Shown: positions 1-9,209 of the stretch, piece after piece
Layout: every line of letters starts with the position of its first letter
Position numbering within the stretch: the stretch's first letter is position 1
Source: Brevundimonas sp. M20
Lineage (GTDB): Bacteria > Pseudomonadota > Alphaproteobacteria > Caulobacterales > Caulobacteraceae
Assembly (NCBI RefSeq): GCF_006547065.1
Contig: NZ_CP041243.1
Span: 1,193,001 to 1,257,000 of the forward strand
Direction of reading: 5' to 3'
Length of the DNA stretch: 64,000 nucleotides
Notes under the pieces: model-generated
The model's database searches: none
Told to the model about the DNA's origin: nothing
Seen by the model: the letters and a program-made list of their open reading frames with translations, nothing else
Position numbers and translations under genes: made by a program

Positions 1-291
1 CGCCGCGCGATCACCCGCCAGATGAAGCGTCAGGGCCGCGTCTGGATCCGGGTGTTCCCGGATCTGCCCGTCACGGGCAAGCCGGCTGAAGTCCGGATGG
101 GTAAGGGCAAGGGCGCCGTGGACCACTGGGCCGCGCGTTGCCACCCGGGCCGCATCCTGTTCGAAATCGACGGCGTGCCGGACGATGTGGCGCGTGAAGC
201 GCTGCGTCTCGGCGCCGCCAAGCTGCCGGTCCGCACCAAGGTGGTCACCCGCCTTGACGCCGGCATCGCTCATGTGGAGGCCGCTGCCTGA
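1..291 (+). CDS. rplP: 50S ribosomal protein L16 (5' truncated by window edge)
   Basis: C-terminal 96 residues of L16, a large-subunit protein near the A-site tRNA elbow. The frame is open from the first base, so the true start lies upstream of the window. Recognisable L16 segments are [16 protein letters not shown] and [13 protein letters not shown]. The stop codon shares one base with the rpmC start (TGATG), giving the usual S10-operon order. The internal ATG at base 22 is not the start. Identification is secure; only the N terminus is missing. Confidence 0.97.
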   Translation, partial: RRAITRQMKRQGRVWIRVFPDLPVTGKPAEVRMGKGKGAVDHWAARCHPGRILFEIDGVPDDVAREALRLGAAKLPVRTKVVTRLDAGIAHVEAAA

Positions 292-488
292 TGACCAAGA
301 TCGCCGATCTCCGGTCGCAAACCGCTGACCAGCTGTCCGACGAGCTGCTGAAGCTCAAGAAGGAACAGTTCAACCTGCGCTTCCAGGCCGCCACCGGCCA
401 GATGGAAAAGACCCACCGGGTCTCGGAAGTGCGCAAGGACATCGCCCGCATCTCCACGCTTCTGCGTGAGAAGCGCGCGGCTGTTTAA
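291..488 (+). CDS. rpmC: 50S ribosomal protein L29
   Basis: 65 aa, normal for L29, a helical hairpin protein at the exit-tunnel rim that helps dock SRP and trigger factor. The sequence shows the usual two-helix pattern ([20 protein letters not shown], then the VRKDIARI segment). The start overlaps the rplP stop by one base, which implies translational coupling, and rpsQ starts ten bases after its stop. Order and length both match the end of a bacterial S10 operon. Confidence 0.97.
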   Translation: MTKIADLRSQTADQLSDELLKLKKEQFNLRFQAATGQMEKTHRVSEVRKDIARISTLLREKRAAV

Positions 489-498
489 GGAAACGAAG

Positions 499-750
499 AT
501 GCCGAAGCGAATTCTCGAAGGCGTGGTCGTCTCCGACAAGGGCGACAAGACTGTCATCGTCAAGGTCGAGCGCACCCTGCTGCACCCGGTCCTGAAGAAG
601 ACCGTCCGTCTGTCCAAGAAGTACCACGCTCACGACGAAGCGAATGCCCTCAAGGTCGGTGACCTGGCCCGCATCGTCGAGTGCGCCCCGAAGTCCAAGC
701 TGAAGCGCTGGGAAGTCCTGTCGGACGCCTCGGCCGCCTCGGCCTCGTAA
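499..750 (+). CDS. rpsQ: 30S ribosomal protein S17
   Basis: 83 aa OB-fold protein binding the 5' domain of 16S rRNA. The start was placed at MPKRILEG because this is the conserved N terminus and a purine-rich AAGGAAACGAAG lies just upstream. A longer in-frame start at 466 would lie inside rpmC and adds residues foreign to the family. Motifs seen are [12 protein letters not shown] and the KKYHAHDE region. The tail is short and Ser/Ala-rich. Confidence 0.96.
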   Translation: MPKRILEGVVVSDKGDKTVIVKVERTLLHPVLKKTVRLSKKYHAHDEANALKVGDLARIVECAPKSKLKRWEVLSDASAASAS

Positions 751-768
751 GAAGAAGGATCGGATCCC

Positions 769-1137
769 ATGATCCAGATGCAAACTAACCTGGAGGTGGC
801 CGACAATTCGGGCGCTCGCCGGGTCATGTGCATCAAGGTGCTTGGCGGCTCGAAGCGCCGCTACGCCTCGGTGGGCGACACCATTGTCGCCTCGGTGAAG
901 GAAGCGATTCCGCGCGGCCGCGTGAAGAAGGGCGACGTCGTTCGCGCCATCGTCGTGCGCACCGCCAAGGACATCATGCGCAAGGACGGCTCTGTCATTC
1001 GTTTCGACAAGTCGGCCGCCGTCATCGTCAACAAGCAAAACGAGCCTGTCGGCACCCGTATCTTCGGGCCGGTTCCGCGCGAACTGCGCGCCAAGAACCA
1101 CATGAAGATCATCTCGCTGGCTCCGGAGGTCCTGTAA
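769..1137 (+). CDS. rplN: 50S ribosomal protein L14
   Basis: 122 aa, the exact family length. L14 sits at the intersubunit face and contacts L19 and the GTPase-centre side of 23S rRNA. The start [18 protein letters not shown] is the family N terminus. The C terminus [10 protein letters not shown] is also typical. It is the first gene of the spc operon and is followed after two bases by rplX. An 18-base gap after rpsQ shows no clear terminator, so the S10 and spc units are probably co-transcribed. Confidence 0.97.
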   Translation: MIQMQTNLEVADNSGARRVMCIKVLGGSKRRYASVGDTIVASVKEAIPRGRVKKGDVVRAIVVRTAKDIMRKDGSVIRFDKSAAVIVNKQNEPVGTRIFGPVPRELRAKNHMKIISLAPEVL

Positions 1138-1139
1138 CC

Positions 1140-1448
1140 ATGGCCGCCAAGATCAAGAAGGGCGACAACGTCGTCATCCTGACCGGCAAGGACAAGGGCC
1201 GTACCGGCCAGGTCCTGAAGGTCCTTCCGACCGAGAACCGCGTCGTCGTGCAAGGCATCAACATGGTGCAGCGTCACACGCGTCCGACCCAGGGCGACCC
1301 CCAGGGCGGTATCAAGAACAAGGAAGCCTCGCTTCACCTGTCGAACGTCGCGATCGCCGACGCCAACGGCAAGGCGACCCGCGTCGGCTTCAAGGTTGAA
1401 GAGGGCAAGAAGGTCCGCTTCGCCAAGACGACGGGAGACGTCATCTAA
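1140..1448 (+). CDS. rplX: 50S ribosomal protein L24
   Basis: 102 aa KOW-domain assembly initiator of the large subunit. The start was chosen at [20 protein letters not shown], the family N terminus with the KOW motif right behind it; a longer upstream reading in this frame is only an overlap with rplN. The C-terminal [19 protein letters not shown] is characteristic. The stop overlaps the rplE start (TAATG), another coupled junction. Confidence 0.96.
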   Translation: MAAKIKKGDNVVILTGKDKGRTGQVLKVLPTENRVVVQGINMVQRHTRPTQGDPQGGIKNKEASLHLSNVAIADANGKATRVGFKVEEGKKVRFAKTTGDVI

Positions 1449-2005
1449 TGGCCGACACCAAGTACACCCCGCGGCTGAAGACGGAATACAACTCGCGCAT
1501 CCGCGGCGAGATGAAGACCAAGTTCGGCTACACGAACGAGATGCAGATCCCCAAGCTGGACAAGATCGTCCTGAACATGGGTATCGGTGAAGCTGTCGCT
1601 GACTCCAAGAAGGCCACCGCGGCCCTCAAGGATCTGACCGCCATCGCCGGTCAGAAGGCTGTGCCGACCAAGGCCCGCAACTCCATCGCCGGCTTCAAGC
1701 TGCGCGAAGGCATGGTTGTCGGCGGCAAGGTCACGCTGCGCGGCGACCAGATGTACGAGTTCCTGGACCGGTTCATCACGATCGCGCTGCCGCGCGTGAA
1801 GGATTTCCGCGGCCTCAAGGGCACTTCGTTTGACGGTCGCGGCAACTACGCCACCGGTCTGAAGGAGCACATCGTGTTCCCGGAGATCAACTACGACCAG
1901 ATCGACCAGATGTGGGGCATGGACATCATCGTCTGCACCACGGCCAAGACCGACGAGGAAGCCAAGGCTCTCCTCGCCGAGTTCAAGTTCCCGTTCGTGA
2001 ACTGA
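1448..2005 (+). CDS. rplE: 50S ribosomal protein L5
   Basis: 185 aa, normal for L5, which binds 5S rRNA in the central protuberance. Motifs include [11 protein letters not shown] and the C-terminal [19 protein letters not shown]. The start overlaps the rplX stop by one base. Codon usage is strongly GC-biased, as in its neighbours. No anomaly was seen. Confidence 0.97.
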   Translation: MADTKYTPRLKTEYNSRIRGEMKTKFGYTNEMQIPKLDKIVLNMGIGEAVADSKKATAALKDLTAIAGQKAVPTKARNSIAGFKLREGMVVGGKVTLRGDQMYEFLDRFITIALPRVKDFRGLKGTSFDGRGNYATGLKEHIVFPEINYDQIDQMWGMDIIVCTTAKTDEEAKALLAEFKFPFVN

Positions 2006-2024
2006 GCGGGAAGGGAAACAGACA

Positions 2025-2330
2025 ATGGCAAAGAAGTCCGCTGTAAACCGTAACGAGAAGGTCAAGGCCCTCGTCGCGAAGTACGCCGACAAGCGCGCTG
2101 CCCTCAAGGCCACCGCGAATGACGAGTCCCTGCCGCTGGAGGAGCGCTTCGAGGCGCGCCTGAAGCTGGCGGAACTGCCGCGCAACTCGGCGCCGAACCG
2201 CATCCGCAACCGCTGCGAGGTGACGGGTCGTCCGCGCGCCTACTATCGCAAGCTGAAGATGAGCCGGATCGCCCTGCGTGAGCTGGGCAACCTGGGGCAA
2301 ATCCCCGGCCTGACGAAGTCGAGCTGGTAA
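2025..2330 (+). CDS. rpsN: 30S ribosomal protein S14 (zinc-free long form)
   Basis: 101 aa head protein of the small subunit. This is the long form without the CxxC zinc pairs, as usual in proteobacteria. Conserved segments are [20 protein letters not shown] and the C-terminal IPGLTKSSW. The ribosome binding site GGGAAGGGAAA lies a few bases ahead of the start. It sits between rplE and rpsH as expected for the spc operon. Confidence 0.97.
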   Translation: MAKKSAVNRNEKVKALVAKYADKRAALKATANDESLPLEERFEARLKLAELPRNSAPNRIRNRCEVTGRPRAYYRKLKMSRIALRELGNLGQIPGLTKSSW

Positions 2331-2345
2331 GGGGAGCATAAAGTC

Positions 2346-2744
2346 ATGATGATCAACGATCCCCTGAGCGACATGATCGCCCGCATCAAGAACGCTGCGA
2401 CCCGCAAGCGTTCGAAGGTGCTGACCCCGGCCTCGCGCCTGCGCCAACGCGTCCTCGACGTGCTGCAGGACGAAGGCTACATCCGCGGCTACAACCTGGT
2501 GCAAAACCCGGGTGAGTTCCCGCAGTTCGAGATCGAGCTGAAGTACTTCGACGGCCAGCCGGTGATCGCCGAGATCGCCCGCGTGTCGAAGCCCGGCCGC
2601 CGCGTCTATTCGGCTATCAGCGACCTGAAGCCGATCAAGAACGGCCTGGGCATCTCGATCCTTTCGACGTCCAAGGGCGTCATGTCGGACGCTGCCGCCC
2701 GCGACGCCAATGTCGGCGGCGAAGTCCTCTGCAGGGTCTACTAA
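2346..2744 (+). CDS. rpsH: 30S ribosomal protein S8
   Basis: 132 aa; S8 binds helix 21 of 16S rRNA and in E. coli represses the spc operon by binding its mRNA. The start [17 protein letters not shown] could begin at either of two adjacent ATG codons. The C-terminal [15 protein letters not shown] region matches the family. rplF begins one base after the stop codon. No obvious S8-binding mimic was identified by eye near rplE. Confidence 0.97.
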   Translation: MMINDPLSDMIARIKNAATRKRSKVLTPASRLRQRVLDVLQDEGYIRGYNLVQNPGEFPQFEIELKYFDGQPVIAEIARVSKPGRRVYSAISDLKPIKNGLGISILSTSKGVMSDAAARDANVGGEVLCRVY

Positions 2745-2745
2745 G

Positions 2746-3279
2746 ATGTCCCGTATCGGCAAGAAAACCATCGCTGTGCCGAAGGGCGTGACTGTCACGC
2801 TCGACGGCCAGAACATCACCGTGAAGGGTCCGAAGGGCGAACGCGCCTGGACCGTGGCGGAAGAGATCGAGGTCAAGCAGGAAGGCGACGAACTGTCGCT
2901 GACCCCGCGTTCGGACACCCAGCGCGCTCGCGCGATGTGGGGCCTGTCGCGCACCCTGGTCGACAATATGGTCACCGGCGTCACCACCGGTTTCGACAAG
3001 ACGCTCGAACTGGTCGGCGTGGGTTACCGCGCCGCGATGAAGGGCAACCAGCTGTCGCTGCAGCTCGGCTTCTCGCACGACGTCGACATCGATCCGCCGG
3101 CCGGCGTTTCGTTCGCTGTTCCGAAGCAGACCGAGATCAAGATCTCGGGTTCGGACAAGCAGGCCGTCGGTCAGATCGCCGCCGTCATCCGCAAGCTGCG
3201 TCCGCCGGAGCCCTACAAGGGCAAGGGTGTCCGCTACGCCGGTGAGACCGTGCGTCGCAAGGAAGGCAAGAAGAAGTAA
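2746..3279 (+). CDS. rplF: 50S ribosomal protein L6
   Basis: 177 aa, two tandem L6 folds, near the sarcin-ricin loop. The start was set at [15 protein letters not shown], the conserved N terminus; a longer start at 2710 would lie inside rpsH and adds non-family residues. The second domain ends with the typical [15 protein letters not shown] signature. Only three bases separate it from rplR. Confidence 0.97.
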   Translation: MSRIGKKTIAVPKGVTVTLDGQNITVKGPKGERAWTVAEEIEVKQEGDELSLTPRSDTQRARAMWGLSRTLVDNMVTGVTTGFDKTLELVGVGYRAAMKGNQLSLQLGFSHDVDIDPPAGVSFAVPKQTEIKISGSDKQAVGQIAAVIRKLRPPEPYKGKGVRYAGETVRRKEGKKK

Positions 3280-3282
3280 GTC

Positions 3283-3639
3283 ATGGCTCTTTCTCTTCAA
3301 CAGCAAGCCAAGCGCCGCGCCGAGCGCAATCGTCGCCGCCTGAAGGCTGTCGCCAACGGTCGCCTGCGCCTGTCGGTCAGCCGTTCGGACAAGAACATCT
3401 CGGCCCAGATCATCGACGACGCCCAAGGCGTCACCGTGGTCGCCGCCTCGTCGCTGGAAGGCGGCAAGGGTTCGAAGGGCTCGGACGTCGCCGCGGCTGC
3501 CGCCATCGGCAAGCTGATCGCCGAACGCGCCATCGAGAAGGGCGTCAAGGACGTCGTCTTCGACCGCGGCGCCTACATCTATCACGGACGGGTGAAGGCG
3601 CTGGCGGAAGCCGCGCGTGAAGCCGGCCTGAACTTCTAA
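3283..3639 (+). CDS. rplR: 50S ribosomal protein L18
   Basis: 118 aa 5S-rRNA-binding protein of the central protuberance. The basic N terminus is followed by [18 protein letters not shown] and the C-terminal [20 protein letters not shown] signature. The position between rplF and rpsE and the length are canonical. No unusual features were seen. Confidence 0.97.
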   Translation: MALSLQQQAKRRAERNRRRLKAVANGRLRLSVSRSDKNISAQIIDDAQGVTVVAASSLEGGKGSKGSDVAAAAAIGKLIAERAIEKGVKDVVFDRGAYIYHGRVKALAEAAREAGLNF

Positions 3640-3651
3640 GGGACGCGACAG

Positions 3652-4263
3652 ATGGCGCAACAACCCCAGCGCGGCGGACAGGGCGGCAACGACCGCAACC
3701 GTCGTGACAACCGTAACGCTCCCGCTGTCGATGGTCCGGACTCGGACATCGTCGAGAAGCTGGTGCACATCAACCGCGTCGCCGCCACCGTGAAGGGCGG
3801 CCGTCGCTTCAGCTTCGCTGCCCTGATGGTCGTCGGTGACGGCAAGGGCCGCGTCGGCTTCGGTCATGGCAAGGCGCGTGAAGTGCCGGAAGCCATCCGC
3901 AAGGCGACCGAAGAAGCCAAGAAGACCATGATCAAGGTTCCGCTTCGCGAGAACCGCACCCTGCACCACGACGGCAACGGCCGTTGGGGCGCCGGCAAGA
4001 TCATGATGCGCGCCGCCCCTCCCGGGACCGGCGTGATCGCGGGTGGTCCGATGCGCGCCGTGCTCGAAACCCTCGGCGTCCAGGACGTCGTCGGCAAGTC
4101 GACCGGTTCGTCGAACCCCTACAACATGATCCGTGCGACGTTCGAGGCCCTCAAGGTCCAGTCGTCGCCGCGTCAGGTTGCTTCGAAGCGTGGCAAGAAG
4201 GTCGCTGACCTGATGGGCCGCCGCAACGACGGCGCCTCGGCGCCTGAAGCCATCGAGGGCTAA
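3652..4263 (+). CDS. rpsE: 30S ribosomal protein S5
   Basis: 203 aa; S5 lies at the mRNA entry side and influences decoding fidelity. The first ~28 residues are a low-complexity, Gln/Asn/Arg-rich extension ([20 protein letters not shown]) that E. coli S5 lacks. The double-stranded-RNA-binding-like domain follows ([18 protein letters not shown]), then the C-terminal domain with [16 protein letters not shown]. The extension may be a clade feature. It is coupled closely to rpmD. Confidence 0.96.
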   Translation: MAQQPQRGGQGGNDRNRRDNRNAPAVDGPDSDIVEKLVHINRVAATVKGGRRFSFAALMVVGDGKGRVGFGHGKAREVPEAIRKATEEAKKTMIKVPLRENRTLHHDGNGRWGAGKIMMRAAPPGTGVIAGGPMRAVLETLGVQDVVGKSTGSSNPYNMIRATFEALKVQSSPRQVASKRGKKVADLMGRRNDGASAPEAIEG

Positions 4264-4266
4264 GAC

Positions 4267-4464
4267 ATGGCCAAGACTGAATCGAAAGCCACCGTCACCA
4301 TCCGCCAGACCGGTTCGCCGATCCGCCGCAAGTCGGACCAGCGCGCCACCCTGATCGGCCTGGGCCTGAACCGCGTGGGTCGTGAATCGACCCTCGAGGA
4401 CACCGCCTCGGTCCGCGGCATGATCGCCAAGGTCCACCACATGGTGGAAGTGGTCGAGAAGTAA
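4267..4464 (+). CDS. rpmD: 50S ribosomal protein L30
   Basis: 65 aa, slightly longer than E. coli L30. The signature [19 protein letters not shown] and the central [10 protein letters not shown] stretch identify it. It starts three bases after the rpsE stop. In most bacteria rplO follows immediately; here about 250 bases rich in hairpins intervene, which makes this an internal break in the operon. Confidence 0.96.
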   Translation: MAKTESKATVTIRQTGSPIRRKSDQRATLIGLGLNRVGRESTLEDTASVRGMIAKVHHMVEVVEK

Positions 4465-4470
4465 GACTGC

Positions 4471-4653
4471 AGGTCTCCCTCCCTTTCGGGGGAGGGCGGA
4501 TCGCCGCAAGGCGGTCCAGCATGGGGCGGCTCCGCAAGAGCCGCCTTTACTGCTATCCGGGGAGCGGCTATAGCGCGCGACCTTGAGGTTTGGGGGAGGG
4601 CGGTTCGCCATCCCCTTCCGGCTGCGTCGCAGCCATCCTCCCTGAACGGGAGG
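4471..4653. repeat. Hairpin-rich intergenic repeat inside the spc operon
   Basis: A chain of palindromes: a CCCTCCC/GGGAGGG pair at the left end, an ATCGCCGCAAGGCGGT hairpin, GGCGGCTC/GAGCCGCC at 4525-4545, and a closing CCTCCC/GGGAGG pair around 4637-4651. The pyrimidine-rich ends resemble the outer arms of intergenic repeats near 20973, 26530, 47511, 47929 and 57629, so it is probably a diverged member of the same family. It separates rpmD from rplO. No reading frame in it resembles a protein. Confidence 0.75.
4525..4548 (+). terminator. Possible intrinsic terminator or attenuator after rpmD
   Basis: An 8-bp perfect GC stem (GGCGGCTC/GAGCCGCC) with a 5-base loop is followed by TTTA. The T-run is short, so termination is probably partial. 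If it works it would set expression of rpmD and upstream genes above rplO, secY and adk. Confidence 0.4.
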
Positions 4654-4714
4654 GACATTGAAAACGCCGAGTCCGGAGTGTCTCCGGGCGCTAGAACCCG
4701 AAAGGATCAGGCAT

Positions 4715-5305
4715 ATGAAACTGAACGAAATCCGCGACAACGAAGGCGCACACAAGAAGCGCATGCGCGTCGGCCGTGGCCCGGGCTCGGGCAAGGGCAA
4801 GACCGCCGGTCGCGGCGTCAAGGGTCAGAAGTCGCGTTCGGGCGTCGCCATCGGCGGCTTCGAAGGCGGCCAGATGCCGCTGTACATGCGTATGCCGAAG
4901 CGCGGCTTCAACAACCCGAACGCGCTGAAGCTGGCTGAAGTGAACCTGTGGCGCCTGCAGGACGCCATCGACGCCGGCAAGCTGGACGCCAAGTCGGAAA
5001 TCAACGGCGAGGCCCTGGTGGCCGCCGGCGTGATCCGCCGCGTCAAGGACGGTGTCCGCGTTCTGGGCACCGGTGAACTGAAGGCCAAGCTGAGCCTGGT
5101 CGTCTGGTCGGCCTCGGCCGGCGCCAAGTCGGCCATCGAAGCGGCCGGCGGTTCGGTCGTCGAACAACGCATCGAAGCCGAGGCCAAGGCCGCGGCTCGC
5201 GTCGAGAAGCGCAACGCCGCCAAGGGCAAGGTTCCGGCCCCCAAGGCGCCGAAGGGCGACGCCAACAAGGTCTCGGCCCGCGCCAAGCGCACGGCCGCGA
5301 AGTAA
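4715..5305 (+). CDS. rplO: 50S ribosomal protein L15 with long C-terminal tail
   Basis: 196 aa. The start [20 protein letters not shown] is the family N terminus and has AAAGGAT ahead of it; a longer frame from 4658 runs through repeat sequence. The Gly-rich rRNA-binding segment ([19 protein letters not shown]) and the core are normal. After about residue 150 there is a Lys/Ala-rich tail ending [12 protein letters not shown], beyond the roughly 145-160 residues usual for L15. The tail is probably disordered and RNA-binding (inference). Confidence 0.95.
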   Translation: MKLNEIRDNEGAHKKRMRVGRGPGSGKGKTAGRGVKGQKSRSGVAIGGFEGGQMPLYMRMPKRGFNNPNALKLAEVNLWRLQDAIDAGKLDAKSEINGEALVAAGVIRRVKDGVRVLGTGELKAKLSLVVWSASAGAKSAIEAAGGSVVEQRIEAEAKAAARVEKRNAAKGKVPAPKAPKGDANKVSARAKRTAAK

Positions 5306-5315
5306 AAAGACTGTC

Positions 5316-5347
5316 GGGCGCCCTCGCCATGAGGGCGCCCTTCTCCT
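5316..5347 (+). terminator. Stem-loop between rplO and secY
   Basis: A perfect 10-bp stem (GGGCGCCCTC/GAGGGCGCCC) with a 5-base loop is followed by TTCTCCT. The stem is strong but the T-tract is weak, so it may act as an attenuator that lowers read-through into secY rather than as a full terminator. Confidence 0.55.
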
Positions 5348-5411
5348 ATCTGGACGCAGGCGCGGACTCGTCGTCCGATGCGCCGCGTTCTGATCAGTCG
5401 GGGTGACACTT

Positions 5412-6812
<1,401 letters not shown>

Positions 6813-6832
6813 GCCGACCAGAGGGGGAAGCG

Positions 6833-7393
6833 ATGAACCTGATCCTGTTTGGGCCGCCCGCGGCCGGCAAGGGCACCCAGGCCAAGCGTCTGGTCGAGAC
6901 CCGGGGCATGATCCAGCTCTCGACCGGCGACATGCTGCGCGAGGCGATCGCTTCGGGCTCTGAGTTGGGCAAGGAGTGTCAGGCCATCATGTCGCGCGGG
7001 GATCTGGTTCCCGACGCGGTCGTGATCGCCCTGATCGAAGCCCAGCTGAAGGCGGCGGAAGACGCTGGCGGCGCCATCTTCGACGGCTTCCCGCGCACCC
7101 TGGCCCAGGCCGAGGCGCTGGACGCCATGCTGGCCAAGCTGGGCAAGAAAATCGACCACGTCGTGCGCCTGAAGGTGGACGATGAGGCCCTGCTGGCCCG
7201 CGTGGCCAAGCGGTTCTCCGACCAGGGCCGTCCGGACGACAACCCCGACAGCTTCAAGGTCCGTCTGGACGCCTACAACCGCAACACGGCGCCTCTGCTG
7301 CCCTACTATGCGGACAAGGGCCTGCTGACCGAGGTCAACGGCATGGACTCCATCGAGGCCGTCTCGGCCGACATCGACGCCGCCCTGAACTGA
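6833..7393 (+). CDS. adk: Adenylate kinase (short-LID type)
   Basis: 186 aa; converts AMP plus ATP to two ADP in the cytosol. The N terminus LILFGPPAAGKGTQAKRLVE holds the P-loop. FDGFPRTLAQAEAL is the core kinase signature. The LID region is reduced to a short loop (KRFSDQGRPDDNPDSFKVRL), and there are no zinc cysteines. This is the short form common in alphaproteobacteria. It sits behind secY as in most bacteria. The start is an ATG with GAGGGGGAAG in front. Confidence 0.96.
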   Translation: MNLILFGPPAAGKGTQAKRLVETRGMIQLSTGDMLREAIASGSELGKECQAIMSRGDLVPDAVVIALIEAQLKAAEDAGGAIFDGFPRTLAQAEALDAMLAKLGKKIDHVVRLKVDDEALLARVAKRFSDQGRPDDNPDSFKVRLDAYNRNTAPLLPYYADKGLLTEVNGMDSIEAVSADIDAALN

Positions 7394-7400
7394 ACCGGTT

Positions 7401-7428
7401 TCCGCCCGCCGACCCGGCGGGCGGACCT
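7401..7428 (+). terminator. Stem-loop after adk
   Basis: A 10-bp stem (TCCGCCCGCC/GGCGGGCGGA) with a 5-base loop lies directly behind the adk stop. Only a pyrimidine stretch (CCTTCCCCCC) follows, so classical Rho-independent termination is uncertain. It may mark the end of the spc transcript, since the next ribosomal gene has its own promoter. Confidence 0.45.
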
Positions 7429-7474
7429 TCCCCCCGACAGCCCGCGTTCATGTCCGGTGTGACATGGGAAGCGC

Positions 7475-8200
7475 GTGAGCACGGGACATTCCATCCTGAA
7501 CCGTCGCCGGTGGCGCAGCGCCGGCTTCGCCGTCGGCATCGTGGCGGCGCATCTGGCTGTCTTCGCCGTGATCGGCGCAGGCGCGCCCGGCGGTGCGGTC
7601 GTCCCGCCGCCTCCGGCGTTGGAGGTGGTGCTGTTCCGGCCGCCCGTGCCGCCGCCACCTCCACCGCCGCCGCCGAACCCCTCGCCCGTGGCCGGGGGAG
7701 GGGCGCCCGCCGCTCCGTCGCGCATCCATACGCCGCCCCCGGCGCCCGCTCCTCCGCCGGACAGCCCGCCCGCGCCGGTCGTTCAGGCCCCGGAGCCCGC
7801 GATCACGGTCGGCGTGGCTCCCACCGCCTCTCCGGAGCCGGGATTCGGTCCGGGCGGGGAGGGGGAGGGACGGGGAACCGGCCTCGGGGACGGCGACGGT
7901 CCCGGCTCGGGCTCCGGCGCCCTGATCCTGCGCGGCGCCAACGGGCGAGAGATTTTTCAGGACACGCCGCGCGAGTTGCGCGGTCGCGCCCGCAACGTGG
8001 ACATCACCGTCAGCTGCGAGATCACGCTGGAGGAGCGCCTGACCGGCTGCCGGGTCGTCAGGGAGCGGCCCGCCGGGCAGGGATTCGGTCCGGTCGCCGT
8101 GCGCGTCGCCGAAACCCGCTTCCGCGTCCGCCCGCCGATGACGGCCTCCGGTCGCCCGATCCCGGGCGGCCGTATCACCATCGGGGTGATCTGGCCCTGA
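7475..8200 (+). CDS. TonB-like energy transducer protein
   Basis: 241 aa with a GTG start preceded by GGGAAG. Layout: a single N-terminal membrane helix (about 18-36), a Pro-rich spacer (about 45-110, including a run of nine prolines), a Gly-rich stretch (about 123-150), then a TonB-C-type domain with paired cysteines (VSCEITLEERLTGCRVV). This architecture fits proteins that carry proton-motive energy from the inner membrane across the periplasm to outer-membrane receptors. No ExbB, ExbD or receptor gene is adjacent. Its place between adk and rpsM is unusual. A second protein of this type lies at 35649-36404. Confidence 0.75.
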   Translation: MSTGHSILNRRRWRSAGFAVGIVAAHLAVFAVIGAGAPGGAVVPPPPALEVVLFRPPVPPPPPPPPPNPSPVAGGGAPAAPSRIHTPPPAPAPPPDSPPAPVVQAPEPAITVGVAPTASPEPGFGPGGEGEGRGTGLGDGDGPGSGSGALILRGANGREIFQDTPRELRGRARNVDITVSCEITLEERLTGCRVVRERPAGQGFGPVAVRVAETRFRVRPPMTASGRPIPGGRITIGVIWP

Positions 8201-8242
8201 GCGGTTGACGGACCGAAGTGCCGATACGGCGTTCGCGACCTG

Positions 8243-8270
8243 TTGACGGAAACTGAATCCCCTGTATAAG
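8243..8270 (+). promoter_or_regulatory. Sigma70-type promoter for the rpsM-rplQ unit
   Basis: TTGACG and TATAAG hexamers are separated by 16 bases, close to consensus. It lies about 85 bases upstream of the rpsM start and just after the TonB-like gene. A start site near 8277 would give an untranslated leader of about 80 bases carrying a hairpin. It is the clearest housekeeping promoter in the window. Confidence 0.75.
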
Positions 8271-8294
8271 GCCCGCTTCCGCGAAGGGCGCGCA

Positions 8295-8325
8295 CGCTCC
8301 TGGTCTGTTGACCGGAGCGTTTATT
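8295..8325 (+). promoter_or_regulatory. Leader hairpin upstream of rpsM
   Basis: CGCTCC-T-GGTC pairs with GACC-GGAGCG across a 4-base loop, followed by TTTATT. The shape is that of an intrinsic terminator, but it lies between a strong promoter and rpsM, so an attenuator or a ribosomal-protein-binding leader is more likely. S4 is the regulator of this operon in E. coli; rpsD is not in this cluster, and the regulator here is unknown. Confidence 0.5.
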
Positions 8326-8355
8326 GCGTCCGCACACGCGTATCTGGAGAGCTTC

Positions 8356-8724
8356 GTGGCCCGTATTGCTGGCGTCAACATCCCGACCAACAAGCGCGTT
8401 GAAATCGCGCTTCAGTACATCCATGGCATCGGCCCCGCCGCCGCCAAGGATATCGCCGCCAAGGTGGGCATCGAGCCCGCCCGCCGCGTGAACCAGCTGA
8501 CGGACGCTGAAGTCCTGTCGATCCGCGAAACGATCGACCGCGACCACACCGTCGAGGGCGACCTGCGTCGTGAGACGTCGATGAACATCAAGCGTCTGAT
8601 GGATCTGGCCTGCTACCGCGGCCTGCGTCACCGCAAGGGCCTGCCGGTCCGCGGCCAGCGCACCCACACCAACGCCCGCACCCGCAAGGGTCCCGCCAAG
8701 CCGATCGCCGGCAAGAAGAAGTAA
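8356..8724 (+). CDS. rpsM: 30S ribosomal protein S13
   Basis: 122 aa head protein that touches the P-site tRNA and forms bridges to the large subunit. The GTG start is chosen because [18 protein letters not shown] is the family N terminus and GGAGAGC lies ahead. The C-terminal [20 protein letters not shown] signature is intact. It is the first gene of the alpha operon, with its own promoter and leader. Confidence 0.97.
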   Translation: MARIAGVNIPTNKRVEIALQYIHGIGPAAAKDIAAKVGIEPARRVNQLTDAEVLSIRETIDRDHTVEGDLRRETSMNIKRLMDLACYRGLRHRKGLPVRGQRTHTNARTRKGPAKPIAGKKK

Positions 8725-8734
8725 GAGCTGACAC

Positions 8735-9124
8735 ATGGCCAAGGAACCGGGTCGCGTTAAGAAGCGCGAGCGCAAGAACATCACCTCGGGCGTCGCTCAC
8801 GTGAATGCGTCGTTCAACAACACGATGGTGACCATCACCGACGCGCAAGGGAACGCGATTTCCTGGTCGTCGGCCGGTCACATGGGCTTCAAGGGTTCGC
8901 GCAAGTCGACCCCCTACGCCGCCCAGATGGCTGCTGAAGACGCCGGCAAGAAGGCGGCAGAGCACGGCGTGAAGACGCTGGAAGTCAACGTCTCGGGTCC
9001 GGGTTCCGGCCGCGAGTCGGCCCTGCGCGCCCTGCAGGCCGTGGGCATGACCATCACGACCATCCGCGACGTCACCCCGATGCCGCACAACGGCTGCCGT
9101 CCGCCCAAGCGCCGCCGCGTCTAA
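8735..9124 (+). CDS. rpsK: 30S ribosomal protein S11
   Basis: 129 aa platform protein near the mRNA exit. Motifs: [18 protein letters not shown] and the C-terminal [16 protein letters not shown], both typical. It begins ten bases after rpsM. rpsD, which follows rpsK in E. coli, is absent here, as in alphaproteobacteria generally. Confidence 0.97.
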   Translation: MAKEPGRVKKRERKNITSGVAHVNASFNNTMVTITDAQGNAISWSSAGHMGFKGSRKSTPYAAQMAAEDAGKKAAEHGVKTLEVNVSGPGSGRESALRALQAVGMTITTIRDVTPMPHNGCRPPKRRRV

Positions 9125-9152
9125 GCGAACCGCCGCCGACTCTATTCTCCGT

Positions 9153-9184
9153 CGCTCCCCATACGCCTGACGAGGCGGGGAGCG
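9153..9184 (+). promoter_or_regulatory. Structured spacer between rpsK and rpoA
   Basis: CGCTCCCC (9153-9160) pairs with GGGGAGCG (9177-9184), and GCCT pairs with AGGC inside it. This makes a long bulged hairpin about 25 bases ahead of the rpoA start. No T-run follows. It may stabilise or pace the message between ribosomal and RNA polymerase genes; no protein partner can be named. Confidence 0.4.
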
Positions 9185-9209
9185 GCGAACTCCGACTCGA
9201 GGGACATCC

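Noticed and set aside
2680..4821. A 713-codon minus-strand open frame antisense to rplF-rpsE
   Set aside because: High-GC genomes produce long antisense frames. The frame lies over conserved ribosomal genes and shows no protein family pattern.
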